From Flavonifractor porci (lineage in GTDB: Bacteria; Bacillota; Clostridia; Oscillospirales; Oscillospiraceae), in assembly GCF_037572415.1 (NCBI RefSeq), contig NZ_JBBHLB010000005.1, positions 62,001-126,000 of the forward strand: a stretch of DNA of 64,000 bases, written 5' to 3'. Shown in pieces: positions 1 to 9,357 of the stretch (positions within the stretch are counted from its first letter, which is position 1; each line of letters opens with the position of its first letter). The notes under the pieces were generated by a model. That model ran no database searches. It had not been told where the DNA came from and saw only the letters and a program-made list of their open reading frames with translations. A program made the position numbers and the translations under genes.

Positions 1-711
1 GATCTGATCCAGCAGCTTCTGGGCCTCAGCTATCTTGGCCTGCTGCTCGGACTTCTTTGCCTCCTGCTGCTCCTTGGCAGCCTGTTCTTCCGCCCGGGCG
101 CTTTCCAGTTCGCCCTGGACCCGCTCCAGTTCCTCTCGGGTCGCAATCAACTGGTCCATGACCTCATTGTCGTACGCCATGACGGCGTCCACATCAGCGA
201 TCCGATCCAGCAAGTCGGAGAAACTCTCTGCGTTGAAGAGGATGGACCAGTAGGACACGGTCCCCTGCTCCTCCATCATTCGTACCCGCTGACAAAACAG
301 GTCATACTGTTCCGCCTCCCGTGCCTCCGCTTCTTTCCGCTCCGCTTCCTTCTGGGCGATCTCTCCATCATAATAAGAGATCTGAGCGTCGATGTTGGCA
401 ATTTCGGCGTTGATGGCGTTAAGCTGCTGGGTCAAGAGCTGGCGCTTCTGCTGCGCAGCAGCCTGATCTGCCTCAGCCTCGGCCAGCTGATCTTTCAGTG
501 CCTCCTGCTTGGCCTGGCTCTCCTGCTGCTCCTTTTTCAGGGCGTCAATCTCGCTCTGGGTCACAGCACCTGCGCTGCTGATGATCATGCTGATCATGGG
601 CAGCAGCATCAGCAGTGCCATGACCGCGGCCAAAGCGCCTACGACCACGCGCCGGGGCTCTATCTTTTTGCCGCCGCTTTTCTGATTGGTTTTCTTACCG
701 CTTTTTGCCAC
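1..711 (-). CDS. M23-type murein hydrolase activator, C-terminus outside the window
   Basis: This is the N-terminal part of a secreted coiled-coil protein and a tandem paralogue of the gene just upstream. The start is a GTG at 709-711 preceded by AAGGAG seven bases away. The first about 25 residues are Lys/Arg-rich and cytoplasmic, followed by a hydrophobic segment and then a long Gln/Glu/Ala coiled coil. Positions 1 to about 580 align without gaps to 1333 to about 1912 (constant offset 1332), so this is a fairly recent duplication. The peptidase domain itself would lie beyond the window edge, so M23 activity is inferred from the paralogue. The basic N-terminal extension is absent from the paralogue, suggesting a signal anchor rather than a cleaved signal peptide. 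Confidence 0.85.
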   Translation of the reverse strand, partial: MAKSGKKTNQKSGGKKIEPRRVVVGALAAVMALLMLLPMISMIISSAGAVTQSEIDALKKEQQESQAKQEALKDQLAEAEADQAAAQQKRQLLTQQLNAINAEIANIDAQISYYDGEIAQKEAERKEAEAREAEQYDLFCQRVRMMEEQGTVSYWSILFNAESFSDLLDRIADVDAVMAYDNEVMDQLIATREELERVQGELESARAEEQAAKEQQEAKKSEQQAKIAEAQKLLDQI

Positions 712-750
712 GATTCTTCTCCTTATCTGTCTGTACCATAAACCTGTGCT

Positions 751-1983
751 TTACCAATTATAGGCCCGAATAAAGGAATTGGACAGACCGGGGAAACACC
801 CCTCCGGGTCCACCCGCCGGCCCCCTACCCGCACTTCCAGGTGCAGGTGGTTGCCCTTGGAATTTCCTGTATTCCCCACATAGCCGATGGTCTGGCCCTG
901 GTTTACCAGCTGGCCCTCGCTCACTGCCCGGGAGCTCATATGGGCATACAGGCTGGTGGTGCCATCTCCGTGGTCAATGACCACAAAGTTGCCGTAGGAC
1001 CAGTTGGCGCCGGAGCCGTACTCCGACAAGATGACCTGACCGCCCTTGGTAGCGTAAATTGGAGTGCCGCCTGCCGCCGACACATCAATGCCGGTGTGGC
1101 TATGGGCCTGGCCGCTGATGGGATGGATGCGGTAACCGAAGGCAGAGGTAATCGTCAGGCAGCGGCTCGGCAGGGGCCACTGATATCCCGAGCCAGTGGG
1201 AGGCAACGTCACGTTCTGCTGCTTACGCTCCTCTTCCAGCTGCTTCTGCTTCCGGGTGATCTCAGCCTGAATGCTGGCGGCGGCGGCATCCTCCGCCTCC
1301 AGCTGCCGGTTGACCTCCGCTGCATCCGCGTTGATCTGATCCAGCAGCTTCTGGGCCTCCGCCACCTTGGCCTGCTGCTCCGCCTTTTTGGCCTCCTGCT
1401 GTTCTTTGGCTGCCTGCTCCTCCGCCCGGGCACTTTCCAGTTCGCCCTGGACCCGCTCCAGCTCCTGACGGGTGGCAATGAGCTGATCCATGACCTGGTT
1501 GTCATAGGCCATCACCGAGTACACGTCAGCGATGCGGTCCAGCAGATCGGAAAAGCTGTCAGCGTTAAAGAGGATGGACCAGTAGGACACGGTCCCCTGC
1601 TCCTCCATCATTCGTACCCGCCGGCAAAACAAGTCATACTGCTCCGCCTCCCGGGCCTCCGCCTCTTCCCGCTCCGCTTCCTTCTGAGCGATCTCTTCGT
1701 CGTAGTAGGAGATCTGAGCATTAATGCTGGCAATCTCAGCATTGATGGCGTCCAACTGCTGGGTCAGGATCTTTCTCTTCTGCTGAGCGGCGGCCTGGTC
1801 CTCTCTGATATCGGACAGCTGGTCTTTCAGCGCCTCCTGCTTGGCCTGACTCTCCTGCTGCTCTTTTTTCAGGGCGTCGATCTCGCTCTGGGTCACAGCT
1901 CCCGCCTGGGTGGCCGCCGATGTACATAACGCCAGGGCCAGCACTCCGCATAAAAGCTGAAGTCTGGGATGTTTCCGTCTCAT
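751..1983 (-). CDS. EnvC-like peptidoglycan hydrolase (coiled coil plus M23 peptidase)
   Basis: Secreted cell-wall endopeptidase or amidase activator. Residues 1-29 form a signal peptide, about 35-265 a coiled coil rich in Gln, Glu and Ala, and about 285-400 a LytM/M23 domain. The zinc and catalytic motifs look intact: H296-x3-D300, H348 in a YAH motif and HLH at 379-381. It follows ftsEX by 32 bases on the same strand. In other bacteria, EnvC/PcsB-type coiled-coil proteins are activated by FtsEX at the septum, so that is the likely role here. A second copy of its coiled-coil half follows 39 bases downstream. The family call is secure; the exact bond cleaved is unknown. Confidence 0.93.
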   Translation of the reverse strand: MRRKHPRLQLLCGVLALALCTSAATQAGAVTQSEIDALKKEQQESQAKQEALKDQLSDIREDQAAAQQKRKILTQQLDAINAEIASINAQISYYDEEIAQKEAEREEAEAREAEQYDLFCRRVRMMEEQGTVSYWSILFNADSFSDLLDRIADVYSVMAYDNQVMDQLIATRQELERVQGELESARAEEQAAKEQQEAKKAEQQAKVAEAQKLLDQINADAAEVNRQLEAEDAAAASIQAEITRKQKQLEEERKQQNVTLPPTGSGYQWPLPSRCLTITSAFGYRIHPISGQAHSHTGIDVSAAGGTPIYATKGGQVILSEYGSGANWSYGNFVVIDHGDGTTSLYAHMSSRAVSEGQLVNQGQTIGYVGNTGNSKGNHLHLEVRVGGRRVDPEGCFPGLSNSFIRAYNW

Positions 1984-2015
1984 AGGGTCTCCTTATTCCG
2001 GATGACGCAGGCCGA

Positions 2016-2906
2016 TCACACCTGCAGGAACTTGCGGATGGCCAGTATGGAACCCACCACGCCAATGAGCAGGCCGGTGACCAGGAACGCTCCCAGCACC
2101 CACAGAGCCATGGGCTGGAACGACAACACCTTCACCAGGTCAATGGTATCCGTACCGCCGACGGCACGGCTGACCAGGGTATATACGCCCCACTGGAGGA
2201 AGAATCCCACCACCGCGCCGGTAACGCCCAGGATCATACCCTCAAAGACAAAGGGCCAGCGCACAAAGGCATTGGTAGCGCCGCACATCTTCATGATTGC
2301 GATCTCCTCCCGCCGGTTGAAGGTGGCCAGCTTAATGGTGTTGGAGATGATGAACAGACTCACCAGCAGCAGGATGGCCACCAGAATCAGGGCCACACCA
2401 CCTGCAATATTGCGGATCACGGTAAAGCCCTCGGCGATCTCAGGGGCAGACTTGGTGGAAGCCACACCCGCCACCTGCTTTACCGCCGTCTCGGTCTCGG
2501 CCAGCTTGCTGATATCCTCCAGATAGATGTGGAACCGGTCCCGGTACACGCTGGAGGGCAGACCCTCAAAGAGGGGGTTCCCCTCATAATCTGCCTCAAA
2601 ATCAGTTTGGGCTTGCTCCTTGGTGACAAACTCGGCCCGCGCCACATTGGGCACTGCCTCAATGTCATCCTGGAGGGCCCGGGCATCCTCCTGGGAAAGG
2701 GTCTCGTCGATATATGCGGTAAACTGGTTCTCCTGCTCCAGGTCGGAGAAATTGTGCTGGGCGTTCACCGCTACCAGAGAAAAAGAGCCCATGATGAGCA
2801 GACAGCATACGATCATGCACACTGCTGCAAAGGACATGAATCCGTGGGTGAAAATGCTGTGGAACCCCTCGGAAAACAGATAGCCAAAGTTATATCGTTG
2901 TCTCAT
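2016..2906 (-). CDS. ftsX: cell division ABC transporter permease FtsX
   Basis: Membrane subunit of the FtsEX complex, which transmits ATP hydrolysis in the cytoplasm to cell-wall hydrolases outside. It is 296 residues from the ATG at 2904-2906. The sequence shows one N-terminal transmembrane segment, a roughly 130-residue extracytoplasmic domain, then three hydrophobic segments with the FtsX-typical NRREEIAIMKMCGAT region between the second and third. The start overlaps the end of ftsE by 17 bases, so translation is probably coupled. An upstream in-frame start at 2954 would add 16 residues that do not look like FtsX. No strong Shine-Dalgarno is visible, which fits coupling. Confidence 0.95.
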   Translation of the reverse strand: MRQRYNFGYLFSEGFHSIFTHGFMSFAAVCMIVCCLLIMGSFSLVAVNAQHNFSDLEQENQFTAYIDETLSQEDARALQDDIEAVPNVARAEFVTKEQAQTDFEADYEGNPLFEGLPSSVYRDRFHIYLEDISKLAETETAVKQVAGVASTKSAPEIAEGFTVIRNIAGGVALILVAILLLVSLFIISNTIKLATFNRREEIAIMKMCGATNAFVRWPFVFEGMILGVTGAVVGFFLQWGVYTLVSRAVGGTDTIDLVKVLSFQPMALWVLGAFLVTGLLIGVVGSILAIRKFLQV

Positions 2907-3582
2907 TGTTGTAATACCCGCCTGTCTCGTCGCTGATGATCCTGCCGTTCTCAATGGCCACCACCCGCTTGGAGAAGCGGTTGACCAGTTCTCGCTCGTG
3001 GGTGACCACCAGTACCGTAGTGCCCAATTCGTTGATACGCTCCAACAGCATCATGATCTCTAGAGAGCGCATGGGGTCCAGATTGCCGGTTGGCTCATCG
3101 GCAATGATCATCTGGGGATTGTTCACCAGTGCTCGTGCGATGGCCACACGCTGCTGCTCACCGCCGGAGAGCTGATCGGGGCGCTGATCTCCCTTCTCCA
3201 GCAGTCCCACCAGATCCAGCACATAGGCCACCCGCTTGCGGATCTCCCGGGAAGAGGCTCCCACCGCCTGCATGGCAAAAACCAGGTTCTCCTTTACGGT
3301 TTTCTTATCGATCAGGCGGAAATCCTGGAAAATAACGCCCAGCGTGCGTCGCATATAAGGCACCTGCCGGGGGGTAATGTTGTTCAGATTGTAGCCGTTG
3401 ACCATGAGACGCCCGCCGGTGGGGGCGATCTCAGCGGTGATCAGCTTCAGAATGGTGGATTTGCCCGAACCGGAGGGCCCCACCAGAAAGACGAATTCTC
3501 CGTCATCAATGCGCAAATTGACCCCTTTCAGGGCCTTGGTCCCATTATCATAGGACTTTTGAATATCGATCAGACGTATCAC
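2890..3582 (-). CDS. ftsE: cell division ATP-binding protein FtsE
   Basis: ATPase partner of FtsX. From the GTG at 3580-3582 (GAGGT seven bases upstream) it is 230 residues, the usual FtsE length. Walker A GPSGSGKST is at 35-43, the signature LSGGEQQ at 138-144, and Walker B with ADEPTGNLDP at about 158-170. An in-frame ATG at 3636 would add 18 residues unlike the family, so I prefer the GTG. The gene heads an ftsE-ftsX-M23-M23 run, the arrangement expected for control of septal peptidoglycan hydrolysis. Confidence 0.95.
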   Translation of the reverse strand: MIRLIDIQKSYDNGTKALKGVNLRIDDGEFVFLVGPSGSGKSTILKLITAEIAPTGGRLMVNGYNLNNITPRQVPYMRRTLGVIFQDFRLIDKKTVKENLVFAMQAVGASSREIRKRVAYVLDLVGLLEKGDQRPDQLSGGEQQRVAIARALVNNPQMIIADEPTGNLDPMRSLEIMMLLERINELGTTVLVVTHERELVNRFSKRVVAIENGRIISDETGGYYNNETTI

Positions 3583-3622
3583 GCTGTGTACCTCGTTTAC
3601 AGGATTGGGGACAAACTCACGT

Positions 3623-3658
3623 GCCGCAGAAGACACCGGCCCCGGCGTCCTCTGCGGC
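3623..3658 (-). terminator. GC-rich hairpin between the CdaR-type regulator and ftsE
   Basis: A stem of about 15 pairs (GCCGCAGA on one arm, TCTGCGGC on the other, wobble pairs inside) lies just after the regulator's stop codon. No clear run of T follows, so it may be a weak terminator or an RNA-processing structure. It would separate the regulator from the ftsEX operon. Confidence 0.5.
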
Positions 3659-3671
3659 TGATATCACTTGT

Positions 3672-4763
3672 TTAGTTGTCGATACCGCGGGAGATGAGAT
3701 ATTTCTTAACCATCAGGGCCACCTTGAAGGTAATGGCGTCGTCAAACTCCCGCAGGTCCAGACCGGTAAGCTTCTTGATCTTCTCCAACCGGTACACCAG
3801 CGTGTTCCGGTGGACAAAGAGCTTCCGGGCAGTCTCAGACACATTCAGATTATTTTCGAAGAACTTATTGATGGTGAACAGGGTTTCCTGATCCAGGGCA
3901 TCAATGGGATTTTTCTTAAAGACCTCCTGGAGGAACATCTCACACAAGGTGGTAGGCAGCTGATAGATCAGCCGGCCGATACCCAAATTCTCATAGTTGA
4001 TGATGCTCTTCTCGGTATCGAACACCCGGCCCACGTCGATGGCAATGCCGGCCTCCTTGTAGGCACGGGCCAGTTCCCGGATATGGCCCACGATAGTGCC
4101 AATGCCAATGACTACCCGAATATGGAGTTCCTCGTTGATCTTATCCTCGATCTGCTTGGCGATCTTGTACAAGTCCCGAGTCTCAGCTCCCTCGTTGAGC
4201 TGCTTGATGAGTGCCACATCGGTCTCGCTGATGGAGAGTACAAAGTCCACCTGCTTATCAGGGAACATGGCATGGACCACATCGATCAGGGCCGGATCGG
4301 TGGTTTCCACCTGACGAATCAGGAAGACCGCCCGGGGCGCTTCGGAGACAAAGTGCAGTTCCTTGGCTCTGACATAGATATCGCCCAAAAGAATATTGTC
4401 AGAAATAATATTCTTCACAAAGGTGGCCTTGTCGTGCTTTTCCTCATAATAGGTTTTGGCGCCGTTGAGGGCCACCGCAGCCATCGAGCAGACCATATTG
4501 GCCTCAGTATCCTCGCCCTTGGCAAAAACCGCATAGTCAAACTGGGAGCCCCAGCCGGCCAGCGCCTTGAAGGTGCGCCCTTCAAAGCGAACGGTATCGC
4601 CCTCGCCCCGGTTCACCGCCTCAACCGCACCGGGCCAGTGTTCTCCAATGCAGCTGAGTTCATTGCAGGCCACAACCGTTCCCTCAGAATCGATCACGCC
4701 AATGGCCCGTTCGGTGCTGTCTTTCATCTGTAAGACAACGCTTTGGAAAATTCTGCTGGACAT
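3672..4763 (-). CDS. CdaR/PucR-family transcriptional regulator (sugar-diacid type)
   Basis: A 363-residue regulator. The start is the ATG at 4761-4763, with AAGGAGG eight bases upstream. The N-terminal about 130 residues resemble the putative sugar-diacid recognition domain of CdaR (FQSVVLQMKDSTERAIGVID near the start, a PAS/GAF-like region). The middle is a GGDEF-like/CdaR region. The C-terminal about 60 residues form the PucR-type helix-turn-helix, with NKFFENNLNVSETARKLFVHRNTL split across the recognition helices. Family members sense small carboxylates or purine catabolites, but the ligand here cannot be read from sequence and no diacid catabolic genes are adjacent. It lies upstream of ftsEX on the same strand, with a hairpin between. 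Confidence 0.85.
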   Translation of the reverse strand: MSSRIFQSVVLQMKDSTERAIGVIDSEGTVVACNELSCIGEHWPGAVEAVNRGEGDTVRFEGRTFKALAGWGSQFDYAVFAKGEDTEANMVCSMAAVALNGAKTYYEEKHDKATFVKNIISDNILLGDIYVRAKELHFVSEAPRAVFLIRQVETTDPALIDVVHAMFPDKQVDFVLSISETDVALIKQLNEGAETRDLYKIAKQIEDKINEELHIRVVIGIGTIVGHIRELARAYKEAGIAIDVGRVFDTEKSIINYENLGIGRLIYQLPTTLCEMFLQEVFKKNPIDALDQETLFTINKFFENNLNVSETARKLFVHRNTLVYRLEKIKKLTGLDLREFDDAITFKVALMVKKYLISRGIDN

Positions 4764-4980
4764 GGTTGTATGCCTCCTTATTTTAGTCCCCGCTTCGGGA
4801 TACTCCATCTATTACACGCAACACACATAGGCTGATGGCCCAGTTTCCTGCTTCAGCCAGTTCTTACACCACTGTTCATTCAACAGTCACTATTATACCG
4901 GTTCTTTTTGCTCTTTTCAATAGCTTTTTCAAAGTTTTTTGGTGATATTGACTAAAAGATGTAAAAAAGTGTAAATCCAG

Positions 4981-5706
4981 CTATCTTAATTGCTTATCAC
5001 CACCTGCTGAGCGCAGTGCCGCCACTTCCGCCTGAGTCAACGGCCGCCATTCTCCCCGCTGCAACCCGGGATCCAGTTCCAGTGGACCCATGGTAAGCCG
5101 TTTGAGGTAGCGCACTGGCTTTCCCCGGCTGGCCAGCATTCTCTTGATCTGGTGATATTTCCCCTCTCGCAGGGTAACGATGGCGGTATCACGCTGATCC
5201 AGCAATGCCAGACCAGCCGGCATACACACCAGACCGTCCCCAAGCGTCATCCCGCTGGAAAAGACCTCTACATCCGTCTCATCCAACCGGCCCTCCACCC
5301 GGACAAAATAGGTCTTATCCACATGACGGCGGGGCGCCAGCAGCCGGTGGGCCAGCACACCATCGTTGGTAAGCAGCAACAGGCCCTCTGTATCCTTGTC
5401 CAACCTCCCCGCTGGAAACAACCCCACCCGTTTCAGGTGGTCGGGCAGCAATTCCAGCACCGTAGGCTGCCGAGGGTCCTCGGTAGCCGATACCAGACCG
5501 GACGGCTTGTGAAGCATGAGATAGACCATCGGCTCCCCGGAAATGGATGAACCATCTACTGTGAATTGGGCTGCCGGGTCATACTTCTCCTCCGGCGAAC
5601 GGGCCATAATCCCATTCACCGCCACCCGTCCTGCCCGCACCAGTTCCCGGACCTCTTTTCGGGACCATCGGCCGGTATTAGCCAAAATTTTATCCAGACG
5701 TTCCAA
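4981..5706 (-). CDS. RsuA/RluB-family pseudouridine synthase
   Basis: Converts a specific uridine in ribosomal RNA to pseudouridine. Residues 1-60 are an S4 RNA-binding domain (ERLDKILANTG, SRKEVRELVRAGRVAVNG). The catalytic domain carries the family motif AGRLDKDTEGLLLLTNDG, with the nucleophilic Asp, at about 101-118, and the late KYHQIKRML motif at about 187-195. The length (241) fits RsuA/RluB rather than the larger RluD class. Whether the target is 16S (RsuA) or 23S (RluB) rRNA cannot be decided by eye, so no symbol is given. It diverges from the DUF4830-like gene on the other side. Confidence 0.92.
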   Translation of the reverse strand: MERLDKILANTGRWSRKEVRELVRAGRVAVNGIMARSPEEKYDPAAQFTVDGSSISGEPMVYLMLHKPSGLVSATEDPRQPTVLELLPDHLKRVGLFPAGRLDKDTEGLLLLTNDGVLAHRLLAPRRHVDKTYFVRVEGRLDETDVEVFSSGMTLGDGLVCMPAGLALLDQRDTAIVTLREGKYHQIKRMLASRGKPVRYLKRLTMGPLELDPGLQRGEWRPLTQAEVAALRSAGGDKQLR

Positions 5707-5806
5707 TGACGTACCTCCTTATCTGCTCTCCCCAGTTCCCCGCATAACCTGGGCTCTGGACACATACTCTTTGGATATCAGCACTTTGGGAAAGGGGCGT
5801 TGCGCT

Positions 5807-6280
5807 GTGTTTATCATTACCGCCAGGGTCCGCAAAGGACCTATACTGGCTGTGGCCGCCGCTGCCGCGGTGGTCTGCGGGGTCCTGCTTACCGCAGCAG
5901 GGTTGGGTGGCCGGGATGCGGCGGTCTCCGGCGTGGTCAGTCCCACCGGCGTAAAATCCAACGAGGACCGGATCGCATACCTGGAAAGCTATGGGTGGCA
6001 GGTCTCTCAGGAACCCTCTGCCGTGGAGGAACTGCTCATTCCGGAGTCCTTCGATGACAGCTACACCCAATACCTGGAGCTCCAATCCTCCCAGGGCTTC
6101 GATCTGACGGAATATTGCGGCAAGCGGGTCAAGCGGTACACCTATGAGATCAGCAACTACCCTACGGGGGAGACTGGTATCCAAGCGGGTCTGCTGATCT
6201 ATAAGAATACCGTTATCGGAGGAGATGTGCTCTCTCCTCAGCTGGGCGGATTCATACATGGGCTGGAAATGCCCGCATAG
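5807..6280 (+). CDS. DUF4830-like secreted or membrane-anchored protein
   Basis: A 157-residue protein from the GTG at 5807 (AAGGGG nine bases upstream). Upstream in-frame codons overlap the divergent rsuA-like gene and do not look coding. A hydrophobic Ala/Val-rich stretch at about 11-29 is a signal anchor or signal peptide. The rest contains RIAYLESYGWQV and a DLTEYCGKRVKRYTYEI segment typical of the DUF4830 family, which is common in Clostridia and of unknown function. It stands alone, facing a converging gene and separated from it by a perfect hairpin. Confidence 0.72.
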   Translation: MFIITARVRKGPILAVAAAAAVVCGVLLTAAGLGGRDAAVSGVVSPTGVKSNEDRIAYLESYGWQVSQEPSAVEELLIPESFDDSYTQYLELQSSQGFDLTEYCGKRVKRYTYEISNYPTGETGIQAGLLIYKNTVIGGDVLSPQLGGFIHGLEMPA

Positions 6281-6287
6281 GTTTGAA

Positions 6288-6316
6288 AACGGCGGCGCTT
6301 AAGAAGCGCCGCCGTT
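6288..6316. terminator. perfect bidirectional hairpin
   Basis: A 13-bp perfect stem (AACGGCGGCGCTT and its complement) with a three-base loop lies between two converging genes. Its right arm includes the stop codon of the minus-strand membrane protein. Confidence 0.75.
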
Positions 6317-6850
6317 GGACCTTTCCTGTTCTTCAAAGGTACTGTAAACATGATATAGGTGCAGCAGCAAAATCATACCGATCACAAAGCGAATCCCCAG
6401 GTTGATGGCCACTATCAGCTCCATCATGCTCCAAAAGACAACTCTGCTGGTAACCACAGCCAGAGATATCATGTTCATTGCCACAATACCAAGCAGATAA
6501 ATCTTCCATACCACTCTGCCCCATTTTGCCATATCCCTCTTCCCCAAGGCATCCAGCAGATCCGAGGTTACGGAGCAGATATAGTATACGATCAGGACAT
6601 CCAGCACGGTCACGGCCACAGTAAGGATCAGCGAAGGGGTCCAGGCACTCAAAACTGCCACCAACAGTTCAGCTATCCCGCACACAAAGGCAGGCCGGAG
6701 CCGCACCTCTCCCTTGCCGGCAATATAAAGCCCCACCAGAAGTAAAACGGCGCTGATCAGGACCATCACAGGGAAAATTGAGAGTATGCCCAGAATCTGT
6801 CCAATAAAAATCAGCCACAGGCCTTTTCCTACCGTACCATAGCTTGTCAT
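6299..6850 (-). CDS. multi-pass membrane protein of unknown function
   Basis: About five or six hydrophobic segments and a short charged C-terminus (TFEEQERSNGG). I recognise no family motif. The likely start is the ATG at 6848-6850, with GAGGGGAG eight bases before it. An alternative ATG at 6868 overlaps the mscS stop as ATGA but has no ribosome binding site. It is co-directional with and immediately downstream of the mscS-type gene, so it may be co-transcribed with it; a role in the envelope is only a guess. Confidence 0.8.
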   Translation of the reverse strand: MTSYGTVGKGLWLIFIGQILGILSIFPVMVLISAVLLLVGLYIAGKGEVRLRPAFVCGIAELLVAVLSAWTPSLILTVAVTVLDVLIVYYICSVTSDLLDALGKRDMAKWGRVVWKIYLLGIVAMNMISLAVVTSRVVFWSMMELIVAINLGIRFVIGMILLLHLYHVYSTFEEQERSNGGAS

Positions 6851-6864
6851 AGCCACCGCTCCCC

Positions 6865-7707
6865 TCATTTTATCAGATGCACATTCAAATGATTGTAGGT
6901 CATCTCAATCCCCTGCTGGTCAAAGGCAGCTTTCACTTGCTCAAGCAGATCATAATAGAGGTCCCAGTAATCGGCGGTAGCACACCATACCCGGAGGCTG
7001 TACTCAATGCTGCTGTCCTGATAGGCAGATACGCGAACAAAGGGTTCGGGTGTAAAAAAAGCTTTGGGATGAGCACCAATCACCTCCCTGATGGCGGCGA
7101 TTACCCGTTCCGGAGCATCATCATAAGAGGCATTAAACTTCAGATCCACCCGCCGCTGCTCCGCGGTGGTATAGTTGATGATCTTTTCCGAAGAGATCTG
7201 GCCATTGGGCACCGAGATCACCTTGTTGTCAATGGTGCTCAGCTTGGTATAAGCCAGGCCCACCTCTTTCACCGTACCGCTGACTCCACCGGCCTCCACA
7301 AAATCCCCTGCTTTGAACGGCTTGGACACCAGCACCTGGATACCTCCCGCCAGATTGGACAAGGTTCCCTGAATGGCCAGGGATACGGCCAAACCGATCA
7401 CGCCCAGCACAGCTACCAGACTGGTCATCGGCACGCCGATATAGTCCAGCACAATGCAGAGCGTGATGAGCCACAGAATGACCCGCAGCGCGGCATGAAT
7501 AAAGGTATGGAGACTCTTCTCCATTTCCAGACGCACGAATGCCCGATCTGTCAGCCTGAGGATCACCTTCATTACTACCATACAGCCCACAAAAAGCAAA
7601 ATTATGGTAATAATTTTTTCCAAATTCAGGTCATTAAAAAAGCCGGTCACTGTCTGGATCGTTTCCTCGGCATCCTCCGGCGTGATATTTGTAATGTTTG
7701 TAAGCAT
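6865..7707 (-). CDS. MscS-family small-conductance mechanosensitive channel
   Basis: Releases solutes on sudden osmotic downshift. It is 280 residues, with three N-terminal transmembrane segments. The third, at about 95-125, holds the Gly/Ala-rich pore helix (GVIGLAVSLAIQGTLSNLAGG split around the kink). The cytoplasmic beta domain follows (KPFKAGDFVEAGGVSGTV, IDNKVISVPNGQI) and then the alpha/beta domain. The length equals that of E. coli MscS. It overlaps or abuts the membrane protein gene downstream. Confidence 0.93.
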   Translation of the reverse strand: MLTNITNITPEDAEETIQTVTGFFNDLNLEKIITIILLFVGCMVVMKVILRLTDRAFVRLEMEKSLHTFIHAALRVILWLITLCIVLDYIGVPMTSLVAVLGVIGLAVSLAIQGTLSNLAGGIQVLVSKPFKAGDFVEAGGVSGTVKEVGLAYTKLSTIDNKVISVPNGQISSEKIINYTTAEQRRVDLKFNASYDDAPERVIAAIREVIGAHPKAFFTPEPFVRVSAYQDSSIEYSLRVWCATADYWDLYYDLLEQVKAAFDQQGIEMTYNHLNVHLIK

Positions 7708-7816
7708 GACTTCCTTCCTTTCTGCGGCTATTCTATCATAGCTTTTCTATGCAGACAAGCCCTACAAGCTGCAGCTATAAGAAAAGCACCTACATCATGG
7801 CAGGCGCTTTGCGAAC

Positions 7817-7841
7817 AACAACGCTTTTCCTTCGGGCGGAC
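7817..7841. repeat. first copy of a 25-bp repeat in the tuf 3' flank
   Basis: This 25-base stretch (AACAACGCTTTTCCTTCGGG and five more bases) recurs at 7923-7947 with two mismatches. Each copy is followed by a terminator-like hairpin, so the region downstream of tuf is built from two related units. Confidence 0.75.
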
Positions 7842-7859
7842 AACCTCCTGCTAAAAAAG

Positions 7860-7891
7860 GAAAAGAGCCAGCTTTTCAGCTGGCTCTTTTC
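7860..7891 (-). terminator. distal hairpin terminator downstream of tuf
   Basis: A 14-bp stem (GAAAAGAGCCAGCT and its complement) with a four-base loop is followed on the minus strand by CCTTTTTT. It is the second terminator met by transcripts leaving tuf. Confidence 0.8.
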
Positions 7892-7903
7892 TCAAAGGAG
7901 TAG

Positions 7904-7947
7904 ATTACTCCTCGATGTCGATAACGACGCTTTTCCTTCGGACGGAC
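7904..7947 (-). repeat. ectopic copy of the tuf 3' end plus second 25-bp repeat
   Basis: Bases 7904-7929 match 8005-8030, the last codons and stop of tuf, with a single mismatch. The second copy of the 25-base repeat (7923-7947) overlaps it. It looks like the scar of a partial tuf-tail duplication or of recombination with another tuf locus. It has no reading frame of its own. Confidence 0.75.
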
Positions 7948-7960
7948 TTTCTCCCATAGC

Positions 7961-7992
7961 AAAGAGGACCTGCCTTTCGGCAGGTCCTCTTT
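7961..7992 (-). terminator. proximal terminator of tuf
   Basis: A 14-bp stem (AAAGAGGACCTGCC and its complement) around a TTTC loop begins 14 bases after the tuf stop codon. It ends the str operon on the minus strand. Confidence 0.8.
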
Positions 7993-8005
7993 TAGGGAGT
8001 ATTAA

Positions 8006-9208
<1,203 letters not shown>

Positions 9209-9273
9209 TTTGGTTGTTCCTCCTTAATTACTCGTGTTGAGGTGGGGCTTATTTCCACAATAAATGCGAAAAT

Positions 9274-9302
9274 ATTGTATAGCATTGCAGAGTAAAATGC
9301 AA
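9274..9302 (-). promoter_or_regulatory. sigma-A promoter for tuf
   Basis: Minus strand: -35 TTGCAT at 9297-9302, 17-base spacer, -10 TACAAT at 9274-9279. It lies in the fusA-tuf gap, about 65 bases before the tuf start. Confidence 0.75.
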
Positions 9303-9357
9303 TACTTTTTTCATTTGCTTTCCAATGGAAAACAATCAGGCAGCAAGTAAAGGCAGA

